A program made the translations under genes and the position numbers. Source: JBCBKU01 sp038521345 (lineage in GTDB: Bacteria; Pseudomonadota; Alphaproteobacteria; Rhodobacterales; Rhodobacteraceae). From it: a stretch of 64,000 nucleotides of DNA. The notes under the pieces were generated by a model. That model saw only the letters and a program-made list of their open reading frames with translations, was not told where the DNA came from and did no database searches. The stretch covers positions 248,001 through 312,000 of the forward strand of contig JBCBKU010000001.1 of assembly GCA_038521345.1 (NCBI GenBank), given 5' to 3'. The first letter of the stretch is position 1; every line of letters begins with the position of its first letter. This document shows positions 26,903-35,366 of this stretch, in pieces.

Positions 26903-27274
26903 ATGGCATATCTAACCGACCGCAAACGCGCGACTGGGCTCGGCTCGGCAAAAACCGGGGCCGAGCATCACTGGTCGATGATTGTCTCTTCGATTGCCCT
27001 GGTCATCCTGATCCCGCTCTTCGTCGTCACCTTTGGTCGCATGCTGGGGGCGCCCCACGCCGAAGTCGTCGCCTACTTCGCGCGTCCATTCCCGGCACTT
27101 GTGGCCGCGCTGACCTTCCTCGTCGGCTTCATGCACTTCAAAAACGGCGTGCAAGTCCTGATCGAGGATTATACCGGCGGACTCGTCCGGAAGGTCCTGA
27201 TCGTCGCCATGATCTGTCTTAGCTACGCCGCGGCCGCGGCCGGCATCTTTGCCGTCGCGCGTATCGCGTTTTAA
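26903..27274 (+). CDS. sdhD: Succinate dehydrogenase hydrophobic membrane anchor subunit
   Basis: A 123-residue membrane subunit with three spans. It opens MAYLTDRKRATGLGSAK, typical of alphaproteobacterial SdhD, and has histidine-containing EHHWSM and MHFKNGVQVLIEDY. Starts 8 bp after sdhC and precedes sdhA by 11 bp. Confidence 0.94.
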   Translation: MAYLTDRKRATGLGSAKTGAEHHWSMIVSSIALVILIPLFVVTFGRMLGAPHAEVVAYFARPFPALVAALTFLVGFMHFKNGVQVLIEDYTGGLVRKVLIVAMICLSYAAAAAGIFAVARIAF

Positions 27275-27284
27275 GGAGCTCCCG

Positions 27285-29087
27285 ATGACCGCTTACGACT
27301 ACGAGACGCACACCTACGACGTTGTCGTCGTGGGGGCCGGGGGATCCGGCCTTCGGGCGACGCTCGGCATGGCCGAACAGGGCCTGAAGACCGCATGCAT
27401 CACGAAGGTCTTCCCGACCAGGTCTCACACCGTTGCTGCCCAGGGCGGCATTGCGGCGTCGCTCGGCAACATGGGCCCCGACCACTGGCAGTGGCACATG
27501 TACGACACCGTGAAGGGGTCGGACTGGCTGGGCGATACGGACGCCATGGAATACCTCGCCCGCGAGGCGCCCAAGGCGGTCTACGAGCTTGAGCATTACG
27601 GCGTGCCCTTCAGCCGGACCGAAGACGGCAAGATCTACCAGCGGCCCTTCGGCGGCCACACCACCGAGTTTGGCGAAGGCCCCCCGGTGCAGCGCACCTG
27701 CGCAGCGGCCGACCGGACAGGGCATGCGATTCTGCACACGCTTTATGGCCAGAGCCTGAAGAACAACGCCGAATTCTACATCGAGTACTTCGCCATCGAC
27801 CTGATCATGTCGGAAGACGGCGAATGCCAGGGCGTCGTGGCCTGGTGTCTCGAAGATGGGTCCATCCACGTCTTCAATGCCAAGATGACCGTCTTGGCCA
27901 CCGGCGGCTATGGCCGAGCGTACTTCAGCGCGACATCGGCTCATACCTGCACCGGCGATGGCGGCGGCATGGTCGCTCGTGCAGGTCTGCCGCTGCAGGA
28001 CATGGAATTCGTGCAGTTCCACCCAACCGGCATCTACGGCTCGGGCTGCCTGATCACCGAGGGCGCCCGGGGCGAAGGCGGCTATCTGACCAATTCCGAG
28101 GGCGAGCGGTTCATGGAGCGCTATGCGCCGACCTACAAGGACCTTGCTTCACGCGACGTCGTTTCGCGTTGCATGACGATGGAGATCCGCGATGGCCGCG
28201 GCGTCGGAGAGAACGGCGACCACATCCACCTTCATCTCAACCACCTGCCGCCTGAAACCCTGGCCGAGCGCCTGCCCGGTATCTCGGAATCCGCACGCAT
28301 CTTCGCCGGTGTCGACCTGACGAAGGAACCCATCCCGGTCCTGCCGACAGTCCATTACAACATGGGCGGGATCCCAACGAATTACTGGGGCGAGGTGCTG
28401 AACCCGACTGCCGACGATCCAGACCGGATCGCACCGGGTCTGATGGCCGTGGGCGAGGCCGGCTGTGCCTCGGTCCACGGGGCGAACCGGCTTGGGTCAA
28501 ACTCGCTAATCGACCTCGTGGTCTTCGGACGCGCCGCCGCAATCAAGGCGGGCGAGGTCGTGGACCCGAATGCGTCGAATCCAAAGCTGAACGAGGCCTC
28601 GGTCGACAAGGCCCTCGGCCGTTTTGATGGGATCCGCCATGCCAGCGGTGCCGTGCCGACGGCCGAGCTGCGTCTCGAGATGCAGAAGACCATGCAGGAT
28701 GACGCTGCCGTCTTCCGGACGGACGAGACACTCGGGCAGGGTGTTGAGAAGATGTACGGCGTTGCCGGCAAGATGGACGACATCCAGGTCACTGATCGGT
28801 CGATGATCTGGAACAGCGACCTGATGGAAACGCTGGAACTTACGAACCTGATGCCCAACGCGCTCGCCACAATCGTCTCGGCCGAGGCGCGCAAGGAAAG
28901 CCGCGGAGCCCACGCGCACGAGGATCATCCGGACCGTGACGACGAGAACTGGCGCAAACACTCGCTTGCATGGGTCAACGGCAAGGTGGATCTGGACTAT
29001 CGCCCGGTCCATCTGAATCCGCTCATTGGCCATAACGAAGGTGGGATCGACCTGAAGAAGATCGCGCCGAAAGCTCGGGTCTACTGA
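27285..29087 (+). CDS. sdhA: Succinate dehydrogenase flavoprotein subunit
   Basis: A 600-residue catalytic subunit. GAGGSG at residues 18-23 begins the FAD fold, H48 in TRSHTVAAQGG is the covalent FAD attachment, and the substrate region has HPTGIYGSG and the arginine-rich C-terminal capping segment. AAGGAGCTCCCG precedes ATG 27285, so the longer in-frame start is not used. Its TGA overlaps the start of a lipoprotein gene by one base. Confidence 0.97.
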   Translation: MTAYDYETHTYDVVVVGAGGSGLRATLGMAEQGLKTACITKVFPTRSHTVAAQGGIAASLGNMGPDHWQWHMYDTVKGSDWLGDTDAMEYLAREAPKAVYELEHYGVPFSRTEDGKIYQRPFGGHTTEFGEGPPVQRTCAAADRTGHAILHTLYGQSLKNNAEFYIEYFAIDLIMSEDGECQGVVAWCLEDGSIHVFNAKMTVLATGGYGRAYFSATSAHTCTGDGGGMVARAGLPLQDMEFVQFHPTGIYGSGCLITEGARGEGGYLTNSEGERFMERYAPTYKDLASRDVVSRCMTMEIRDGRGVGENGDHIHLHLNHLPPETLAERLPGISESARIFAGVDLTKEPIPVLPTVHYNMGGIPTNYWGEVLNPTADDPDRIAPGLMAVGEAGCASVHGANRLGSNSLIDLVVFGRAAAIKAGEVVDPNASNPKLNEASVDKALGRFDGIRHASGAVPTAELRLEMQKTMQDDAAVFRTDETLGQGVEKMYGVAGKMDDIQVTDRSMIWNSDLMETLELTNLMPNALATIVSAEARKESRGAHAHEDHPDRDDENWRKHSLAWVNGKVDLDYRPVHLNPLIGHNEGGIDLKKIAPKARVY

Positions 29088-29377
29088 TGCAGGGCCGGGC
29101 TGCGGCTCTGACCCTGATCCTTGCGCTTGGTGCCTGCGCAACCACGCCGACCGAACCGGTCAGCCAGGACGTTGCCGATGCCGAGTGCATCCGAGAAGCG
29201 GAAAGCCGGGGTGTTCCTGAAGCGGACGCCCCATTCGGGCCCGACGGATTTCGCGCCCGTGTCGGCCTGCCGCCCTATGACGCGCTCGCATCTGGCCGTG
29301 ATCGGCGGAACATCTACGTGACATGCTTTCACCGACTGACCGGGGAGCTTCCCGGCGACATTCCGCCCCTCGGATGA
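29087..29377 (+). CDS. Small lipoprotein, tandem pair member 1
   Basis: A 96-residue lipoprotein with a lipobox LGAC (cysteine 17). The mature part has ADAPFGPDGF and ends VTCFHRLTGELP. It is coupled to sdhA by TGATG and to the next gene by ATGA. It is a paralogue of the next gene, in which the equivalent segments are ADGPFGEVG and DSCVRQRTGEPP. Function unknown. Confidence 0.7.
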   Translation: MQGRAAALTLILALGACATTPTEPVSQDVADAECIREAESRGVPEADAPFGPDGFRARVGLPPYDALASGRDRRNIYVTCFHRLTGELPGDIPPLG

Positions 29378-29652
29378 GGGGTGGCGCGGCCATAGCGGTT
29401 TTTGCCGTGCTGACAGCTTGCGGTCCGGTTCCCTTTGAGACGGTTGAGCGTCAATGCGCCGAACGCGCCCGCCAGGCCGACGGTCCTTTCGGTGAAGTCG
29501 GCGTCGGCGTAAACTCTGAAGACGGGCTCCGGACGCGCCTGTCGATCGGCATCTCTTCGGATTTTATCGCCGGACGCGAGCCTACCGAGGTCTACGACAG
29601 TTGCGTGCGCCAGCGGACGGGCGAACCCCCGCGAACCCCGCTGGTGCTCTGA
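29374..29652 (+). CDS. Small lipoprotein, tandem pair member 2
   Basis: A 92-residue lipoprotein with lipobox LTAC (cysteine 16). ATG 29374 overlaps the previous TGA (ATGA), which sets the start against an in-frame ATG 51 bp upstream. Its ADGPFG and C-terminal SCVRQRTGEPP repeat the layout of member 1, so the two arose by duplication. Function unknown. Confidence 0.68.
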   Translation: MRGGAAIAVFAVLTACGPVPFETVERQCAERARQADGPFGEVGVGVNSEDGLRTRLSIGISSDFIAGREPTEVYDSCVRQRTGEPPRTPLVL

Positions 29653-29654
29653 TT

Positions 29655-29996
29655 ATGAGGAACAGACACTTGCGAGCATTGGGTTTCTGGGCTGCGGCTA
29701 TCGTTTTGGCTGGGTGCGCCGAAGATGGATTGGTGGACCGCGTTGCCCGCGATCAGGCCAAAGATGCGGTGCGCCCGGTGCTCGAGGACAACTTCCCGGG
29801 GGTCCCCGTCGAACCAGCCACGGATTGCGTCATAGACAACGCCCGAGCCAACGAAATCCTCGAACTTGCCACCGCGTCCGTCACCGGGGTCGACACCGAG
29901 ACTGCAGAGTTGGTCATCGACATTGCCACCCGGCCGGACACCATCGATTGCCTCATTGAAGACGGATTGCCGGCGATCGTGCGGGGCTTGTCCTGA
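29655..29996 (+). CDS. Small lipoprotein of unknown function
   Basis: A 113-residue protein with a signal peptide and lipobox LAGC (cysteine 21). It starts 2 bp after the previous stop, so the three lipoprotein genes and sdhA form one transcript. Mature part has a CVIDNARANEI and a second cysteine at DCLIED that could form a disulfide. No family recognised. Confidence 0.68.
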   Translation: MRNRHLRALGFWAAAIVLAGCAEDGLVDRVARDQAKDAVRPVLEDNFPGVPVEPATDCVIDNARANEILELATASVTGVDTETAELVIDIATRPDTIDCLIEDGLPAIVRGLS

Positions 29997-30147
29997 CGCG
30001 CAAGGCATGCGCGCCTCTCAGCGTTGACAACGTTAAGTATGAGCGCCTGAGTTGGCTTGCAACTATGGCGCGTGCCGTTGGGTCGAATGCGCCAGACCAT
30101 CGGACAAAGGCCAGCGCGATCATCGCAGACGCGAATGGATATCGGCA

Positions 30148-31971
30148 ATGACCGTCACGGAGACGCCGACCAGCGTCCTTGGCGCGGACTTCGTCGACTC
30201 GGACTTCGATGAGCCAGTCGCGCATATCCCCCGGCACCTGATCCTGATCTATTCGACGCCGCGGACGGGCAGCACGATGGTGTGCGACCTTATTCGTCGC
30301 ACTGGCGCCTGCGTTCCGCACGAGTATCTTCAGAATTTCCAGTACCGGCCCGCGCTCGAGGCACGTTGGCGCGTCTCTCCGGGCGACGATGCGGCCTATG
30401 CGAGGGCCTTGATCCGCCATCGCACGGGGCCCGCCGGCCATCTCGGGATCAATCTTCATGCACGCCACCTGGACTCCTGGCGCAGGTTCAAGGACCACCT
30501 GCCGCCATTCGAGCGGGTGACCCATCTCAGAGTCACGCGCGAGGATCGCGATGCCCAGGCGGTTTCCTATTTCCTCGCCAAAGGCACAGGATCATGGAAC
30601 ACGAGTTTCGGGGATCCGGTTCAGCAGCCATCCTATGACGCAAGGAGAATCCACAAGCTCGAACGGCGCTTGGACCGTGATGAACAGGTGCTCGATCGGT
30701 ATCTGTCCGGAATAGCGGCGCCTGTCGCGACCTTTACCTACGAGCGCGTAATCTCTGACCCGAGTTCCGTTCCCGCGGCCGTCGAGGGATTGCCCGGGGT
30801 CAGACAGGCCGAAGGCGTTGCGCCGCAATCCGACCCCGTAAAGCGTCTCTATCTCAGCCGGTATCGCCGTCGGCATCGTTTGCCCAGCATTGTGCTCGGG
30901 CGTCTTCCCCGGCTCGTCTGCTTTCCCAAGTCCCGGGACAATCCTTATCAAACCTTGCTCTACAAAGCGTTCCCCAACATCGCAGACGTCGACTACTTGA
31001 TGCCAAGCCGCATTCTGAAAGACCTGCAGGCGACTCTGCGTGGCGCGCAAGTCGCCCATGTCCATTGGGAAGAAGGGGTTTTCTGGGGCGCAAAGTCAGA
31101 AGCCGAAGCAGCGGCGCGCGCGGCACTTGTCCTGCGTTGCCTCGATCGTTTCGCGTCACGTGGCGGGCGGATCGTGTGGACAGTTCACAATGCTGAGGTT
31201 CGAACCTGCGCCGAGTGCCTGCCCCATGCTCGGGACTTGCGCGGCTTTCTGGCCGCCCGTGCGGACGCTGTGCATGCGCATTCGAAGGCCGGCGTCAATT
31301 TGGCTGTCGGGGAACTGGGGGTGCCGCCGGACAGAATCATTTTGGTGCCGCACCCGAGCTATGCGGGACACTATGCCACCGCCGAGGCATCTACACCCGA
31401 ACCGCATGCGCTGAAGACCGCTCCACGCCGTTTTCTGTTTTTCGGCACGCTCAAGGAATACAAGGGTTTCGACGAGTTGCTGCAGGCATTTGTCGATCCG
31501 CGTGTCCTTGCGTCCAAGGCCACTTTGACAATTGCGGGCAAGGGGACGCCCGAGCAACGCCGTCGTATCGAGCATGTTCTGGAGCCGATGGGCCGGCGCC
31601 TTCAATTCGATCTGAACCCTGTGGAAGACGACATGGTCGCGCGCCATTTCAGGGCCGCCGATTTCCTGGTCCAACCCTACCGAGAGACCCTAAGCTCTGG
31701 CATCGCGGCGCTGGCAATGACCTTCGCGCTGCCGGTCGTTGCGCCCAGGTCCGGTGGGTTTGTGTCCTCTGTTGCCGAACCGAACCGGCCGTTGCTCTAT
31801 GGTCCGGACGAGGTGCTGGGCCTGCCGAAGGCGCTGCTTCGTGCAATGTCTCTTCCCGCCGGCGACTATTCGGTGTTGACTGCAGCGGCTCGTCGCATGG
31901 CGCTTACCCGGTCTCCCATGCGAGTGTCGGCGCAACTTCTCCAAGCCCTTGGGGATCGGAGTTTTCTCTGA
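30148..31971 (+). CDS. Stf0-type sulfotransferase / GT-B glycosyltransferase fusion
   Basis: A 607-residue two-domain protein in one unbroken frame. Residues about 30-215 match Stf0 (trehalose-type) sulfotransferases: the PAPS 5'-phosphosulfate loop STPRTGST (36-43), PHEYLQ, and DAQAVSYFLAKGTGSW. Residues about 255-600 look like a GT4-type GT-B enzyme: AHVHWEEG (302-310), FFGTLKEYKGF (431-441), and PYRETLSSGIAAL (510-522). ATG 30148 is used because the PAPS domain lies close behind. It sits between sdhA's lipoproteins and sdhB. Both activities together suggest making and sulfating one glycan; no signal peptide, so cytosolic. Confidence 0.85.
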   Translation: MTVTETPTSVLGADFVDSDFDEPVAHIPRHLILIYSTPRTGSTMVCDLIRRTGACVPHEYLQNFQYRPALEARWRVSPGDDAAYARALIRHRTGPAGHLGINLHARHLDSWRRFKDHLPPFERVTHLRVTREDRDAQAVSYFLAKGTGSWNTSFGDPVQQPSYDARRIHKLERRLDRDEQVLDRYLSGIAAPVATFTYERVISDPSSVPAAVEGLPGVRQAEGVAPQSDPVKRLYLSRYRRRHRLPSIVLGRLPRLVCFPKSRDNPYQTLLYKAFPNIADVDYLMPSRILKDLQATLRGAQVAHVHWEEGVFWGAKSEAEAAARAALVLRCLDRFASRGGRIVWTVHNAEVRTCAECLPHARDLRGFLAARADAVHAHSKAGVNLAVGELGVPPDRIILVPHPSYAGHYATAEASTPEPHALKTAPRRFLFFGTLKEYKGFDELLQAFVDPRVLASKATLTIAGKGTPEQRRRIEHVLEPMGRRLQFDLNPVEDDMVARHFRAADFLVQPYRETLSSGIAALAMTFALPVVAPRSGGFVSSVAEPNRPLLYGPDEVLGLPKALLRAMSLPAGDYSVLTAAARRMALTRSPMRVSAQLLQALGDRSFL

Positions 31972-32002
31972 TCCCGGGCAGTGTAAATCGATAGGCTTCA
32001 CC

Positions 32003-32782
32003 ATGGTCCAACTCGCCCTCCCCAAGAACAGCCGCATCACCACCGGCAAGACCTGGCCGAAGCCCGAGGGCGCCACCAACCTTCGCACGTTCAAGATTTA
32101 CCGCTGGAACCCGGATGACGGCGAAAACCCTCGGGTCGATACGTATTTCGTCGATCTCGACCGGTGTGGGCCCATGGTTCTTGATGCGCTCATCTTCATC
32201 AAATCCGAGATCGACCCGACTCTGACCTTCCGCCGCTCGTGTCGCGAAGGCATCTGCGGATCCTGCGCAATGAACATCGATGGCATTAACACACTCGCCT
32301 GCATCTACGGCATGGACGAGATCAAGGGCGACGTGAAGATCTACCCGTTGCCGCATATGGAAGTCGTCAAGGACCTGATCCCCAATCTCACGCATTTCTA
32401 TGCGCAGCACGCGTCAATCATGCCGTGGCTCGAGACCAAGACGAACCGGCCCCAAGACGAGTGGCGCCAGTCGATCGAGGACCGCAAGAAACTCGACGGA
32501 CTTTATGAATGCGTGATGTGCGCCTCATGCTCGACTTCGTGCCCAAGCTACTGGTGGAATGGTGACCGCTATCTCGGACCGGCGGCCTTGCTCCACGCCT
32601 ATCGCTGGCTCATCGACAGCCGGGACGAGGCAACGGGCGAGCGGCTGGACGATCTGGAAGACCCGTTCAAGCTTTACCGCTGCCACACGATCATGAACTG
32701 CGCCAAAACCTGCCCGAAGGGTCTGAACCCGGCCAAGGCAATCGCCGAGATCAAGGGCATGATGCTCGAACGGATGGTCTGA
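32003..32782 (+). CDS. sdhB: Succinate dehydrogenase iron-sulfur subunit
   Basis: A 259-residue electron-transfer subunit. The [2Fe-2S] cluster site is SCREGICGSC, and the [4Fe-4S]/[3Fe-4S] sites are CVMCASCSTSCPS and CHTIMNCAKTCPKG. ATG 32003 starts the family N-terminus MVQLALPKNSRI. It is about 2.9 kb from sdhA, with the fusion gene in between. An inverted repeat overlaps its stop codon. Confidence 0.96.
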   Translation: MVQLALPKNSRITTGKTWPKPEGATNLRTFKIYRWNPDDGENPRVDTYFVDLDRCGPMVLDALIFIKSEIDPTLTFRRSCREGICGSCAMNIDGINTLACIYGMDEIKGDVKIYPLPHMEVVKDLIPNLTHFYAQHASIMPWLETKTNRPQDEWRQSIEDRKKLDGLYECVMCASCSTSCPSYWWNGDRYLGPAALLHAYRWLIDSRDEATGERLDDLEDPFKLYRCHTIMNCAKTCPKGLNPAKAIAEIKGMMLERMV

Positions 32783-32796
32783 TCCCCTGGGATCAG
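32779..32796. terminator. Bidirectional hairpin at convergent sdhB and aldo-keto reductase ends
   Basis: CTGATCCC (32779-32786) and GGGATCAG (32789-32796) are perfect 8 bp arms with a 2 nt centre. The repeat covers both stop codons. There is no U-tract, so it is a weak terminator candidate. Confidence 0.45.
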
Positions 32797-33776
32797 GAAT
32801 ACCGTTCGGGACCGATCGACTGGCCGTCGTCGTACCGATCTCCCCATGCCCAGCCGGCGGGAAGCAACCGATCCATCTCGGCGCGGTCATCGTCCGTAAA
32901 CGTGATCTCGTCTGCATCCGCCCACTCGGCCAGATGAGCGGCGGTTCGTGTGCCCGGGATGGGCAGAATGTGGTCGCCCTGATCCAAACACCAGGCGATG
33001 GCGGCGGCGCCGACACTCCATCCCCGATCGCGGCAAAGGGTACGGAACGGTTCAACCGCCTTCACGTTCTCCGCGTAATGCGGCTCTGAAAACCTTGGGA
33101 TCCGGGCCCGAAAGTCACCCTCTGCAAAGTCGTCCGGCCCAACCGAGCGGTCCGACAAAAACCCCCGTGCCAATGGCGAGAACGGCACGAAAGCAACGCC
33201 CAGATCTGCACACGCACTGACCAGACCCAGATCGGGCTGCCGGGACCAAAGAGAATACTCGTTCTGGACCGCACGACAGGGATGAACCCTGTGGGCCCTG
33301 CGAAGCGTTGTGGGCGAGATTTCGGAAAGGCCGTAACCGTCTATAAGACCCTCGTCGATGAAACCCGCGAGGGTTTCGACGACCTCTTCCACGGGCCGCG
33401 CCTGTTCGCGCCGGTGGATGTAATAGAGCTCAACTTTGTCACGCCCCAGCCGCTCAAGAGAGCCTTCAAGCTCGCGACGCATATACGCCGCGTCGTTGTT
33501 GAAGCCGCGCGGCGGGCCACGATCGATTCCAACCTTGGTCGCCAGAACAATCTCGGGCTTCTTCTCGGCCAGATAGGCGCCGATCACCCGTTCGGACCGT
33601 CCCATTCCATAGACATTGGCCGTGTCCCAGAAATCGATCCCTGCCGCGACCAATGCGTCCATGCAGGCAAAGCTGGTCTCGTCATCCGTCTCGCCAAAAA
33701 AACCGGCAAAGCTCATCGCTCCGAAACCGATCGCCCCAACCATGGGGCCACCTGTGCCAAGTTGCCGTTTCTTCAT
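32793..33776 (-). CDS. Aldo/keto reductase
   Basis: A 327-residue NADPH-dependent TIM-barrel reductase. Catalytic Asp and Tyr are in FWDTANVYG, the Lys in LATKVG, and the His in YYIHRR. GFGAMSFAGF opens the barrel. Its start overlaps deoD's stop by 4 bp (ATGA), making a two-gene operon. The link to nucleoside metabolism is not obvious. Substrate unknown. Confidence 0.92.
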   Translation of the reverse strand: MKKRQLGTGGPMVGAIGFGAMSFAGFFGETDDETSFACMDALVAAGIDFWDTANVYGMGRSERVIGAYLAEKKPEIVLATKVGIDRGPPRGFNNDAAYMRRELEGSLERLGRDKVELYYIHRREQARPVEEVVETLAGFIDEGLIDGYGLSEISPTTLRRAHRVHPCRAVQNEYSLWSRQPDLGLVSACADLGVAFVPFSPLARGFLSDRSVGPDDFAEGDFRARIPRFSEPHYAENVKAVEPFRTLCRDRGWSVGAAAIAWCLDQGDHILPIPGTRTAAHLAEWADADEITFTDDDRAEMDRLLPAGWAWGDRYDDGQSIGPERYS

Positions 33777-34477
33777 GCAAAAGCTGCCCCAAGTGCGATT
33801 TCGATCATGTCCCCGAAGCTCTTCTCGCGGTCTTCGCTCGGCAAAGCCTCTTCGGTCAAAAGGTGGTCCGACACGGTCAGTACGGCCAGCGCCCGACGTC
33901 CGTAGCGCGCGGCGAGCGTGTAAAGCTCAGCGGCCTCCATTTCGACAGCCAGTACCCCGTGGCGCATCATCTGTTCGTTCAGGTCCGGCCGCTCGTCATA
34001 AAAGACATCCGACGAATAGATCCCGCCCACATGATGGCTCACACCTCGTTCTTCCGCGATCCGCGCAGCCTCTTTCAGGAGCGACCAGTCGGCGGCCGGA
34101 GCAAAGGACAACTCCTTGAAGAAACCCCGTGACGGGGTCGACAACGTCGACGACGTCATCGCAAGGATCACATCTCGGATCTTCACATGCTCTTGCATGG
34201 CGCCTGTGGAACCGATCCGGATCAGGGTCTGTGCGTCATAGTCCCGGATCAGCTCGTTCACATAGATTGACAGCGACGGCATGCCCATGCCCGAACCATG
34301 GATGGTCACCGGGTGCCCGTTCCACGTTCCGGTAAAACCAAGCATGCCTCTAACGTCGTTCACGAGGCGCGGTTCTGCCAAAAACGTTTCGGCTGCCCAC
34401 TTCGCACGAAGGGGGTCGCCGGGCAGAAGCACGGTCGGGGCAATGTCTCCTTTTTTCGCGCCGATATGGATTGTCAT
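33773..34477 (-). CDS. deoD: Purine-nucleoside phosphorylase
   Basis: A 234-residue hexameric-type PNP that splits purine (deoxy)nucleosides to base and (deoxy)ribose-1-phosphate. It starts MTIHIGAKKGDIAP, has GSGMGMPSLSIYVNEL (phosphate site), IRIGSTGAM, and the catalytic aspartate in TVSDHLLT. ATG 34477 is chosen for its match to the family N-terminus. A 20 bp near-palindrome lies 27 bp upstream. Confidence 0.93.
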   Translation of the reverse strand: MTIHIGAKKGDIAPTVLLPGDPLRAKWAAETFLAEPRLVNDVRGMLGFTGTWNGHPVTIHGSGMGMPSLSIYVNELIRDYDAQTLIRIGSTGAMQEHVKIRDVILAMTSSTLSTPSRGFFKELSFAPAADWSLLKEAARIAEERGVSHHVGGIYSSDVFYDERPDLNEQMMRHGVLAVEMEAAELYTLAARYGRRALAVLTVSDHLLTEEALPSEDREKSFGDMIEIALGAAFA

Positions 34478-34503
34478 GGGCCGCCCTTTGTCTTTGCACC
34501 ACA

Positions 34504-34523
34504 CCATGGCCCCGGGGTCATGG
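34504..34523. promoter_or_regulatory. Candidate operator upstream of deoD
   Basis: CCATGGCCCCGGGGTCATGG is a 20 bp palindrome with one mismatched pair (positions 6 and 15). It is 27 bp upstream of deoD's ATG, where a repressor could block transcription. The divergent gene at 34680 starts 157 bp away. Confidence 0.35.
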
Positions 34524-34679
34524 GCACGCAAGGCACTTAATCTTGCCGCGTGACGAGGTCGCCGGTCACATTTGCACTTCAGGCGACTGCAATCGCTGTG
34601 GCACGGCTGTCCCTGCCATGGTTGCACCACAATCTTGCGGTATTTGCCCACCACCGCATAGATCCTCTGGGAGAGCAAC

Positions 34680-35279
34680 ATGTTTGGATTTCTACGTGTG
34701 GGGCAAGCGCCGGCACAGGAATTCGGCGCATTTCTGACTGCGCGCCTGAACGCCCGGGTTCAGCCGATGGACCGAAACGAGTACTTCGAAGATCCGTTGG
34801 ACGCGGTCCTGAAGGACAAAGGTCTGGGCGAGGTTACGGGCGGCGGCACGCAGATGGCGGGCGATCCCGACGGGATCGAGTTCGTAGACCTCGAGATTGG
34901 AGTGAACGCCGCCGATGACGACACGATCGGTGCGGTCATCGCGGCCCTCGAAGACGCTGGCGCTCCCATTGGATCCAAGATCATCGTCGAGGGTACAGAC
35001 ACCGAGATCCCATTCGGCAAGCTCGAAGGGATGGGACTGTATCTGAACGGCACGGATCTGCCGGACGAGGTCTACGCCAACAGTGACGTCAATGACGTGA
35101 TCGCGCGCCTTGAAGAGCTTCTTGACGGCAAGGGCGCCTTCCGCGGTTACTGGGAAGGCAGCCGTGAAACCGCGCTATACTTCTATGGTGGCTCGTTCGA
35201 GTCTATGCGCGCCGCAGTTCAGGGATACCTCGACACCGAGCCTGCGACCGAGCGTACCCGCGTCGAGAAGATCGCCTGA
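34680..35279 (+). CDS. Acidic cytosolic protein of unknown function
   Basis: A 199-residue acidic protein without a signal peptide. It has a repeating alpha/beta feel (VDLEIGVNAADDDTIGAVI, then YLNGTDLPDEVY). I do not recognise the family. Divergent from deoD and followed 8 bp later by a hairpin, so probably monocistronic. Confidence 0.7.
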   Translation: MFGFLRVGQAPAQEFGAFLTARLNARVQPMDRNEYFEDPLDAVLKDKGLGEVTGGGTQMAGDPDGIEFVDLEIGVNAADDDTIGAVIAALEDAGAPIGSKIIVEGTDTEIPFGKLEGMGLYLNGTDLPDEVYANSDVNDVIARLEELLDGKGAFRGYWEGSRETALYFYGGSFESMRAAVQGYLDTEPATERTRVEKIA

Positions 35280-35286
35280 GCGAGTA

Positions 35287-35306
35287 GGGGCGGTATCTGC
35301 CGCTCC
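35287..35306 (+). terminator. Candidate terminator hairpin
   Basis: GGGGCGG (35287-35293) and CCGCTCC (35300-35306) pair with one G-T wobble around a 6 nt loop, 8 nt after the stop of the 199-residue protein. No strong U-tract. Confidence 0.4.
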
Positions 35307-35366
35307 GCCTCTGTCCGCAGCCGACCGGGCGGGATACGAGCATCAGATCCCTGCCGCCGGCGTAAT

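Noticed and set aside
30024..30029. TTGACA before the fusion gene as a full sigma-70 promoter
   Set aside because: No acceptable -10 hexamer lies 16-18 bp downstream, so it is mentioned only as a hint and not annotated.
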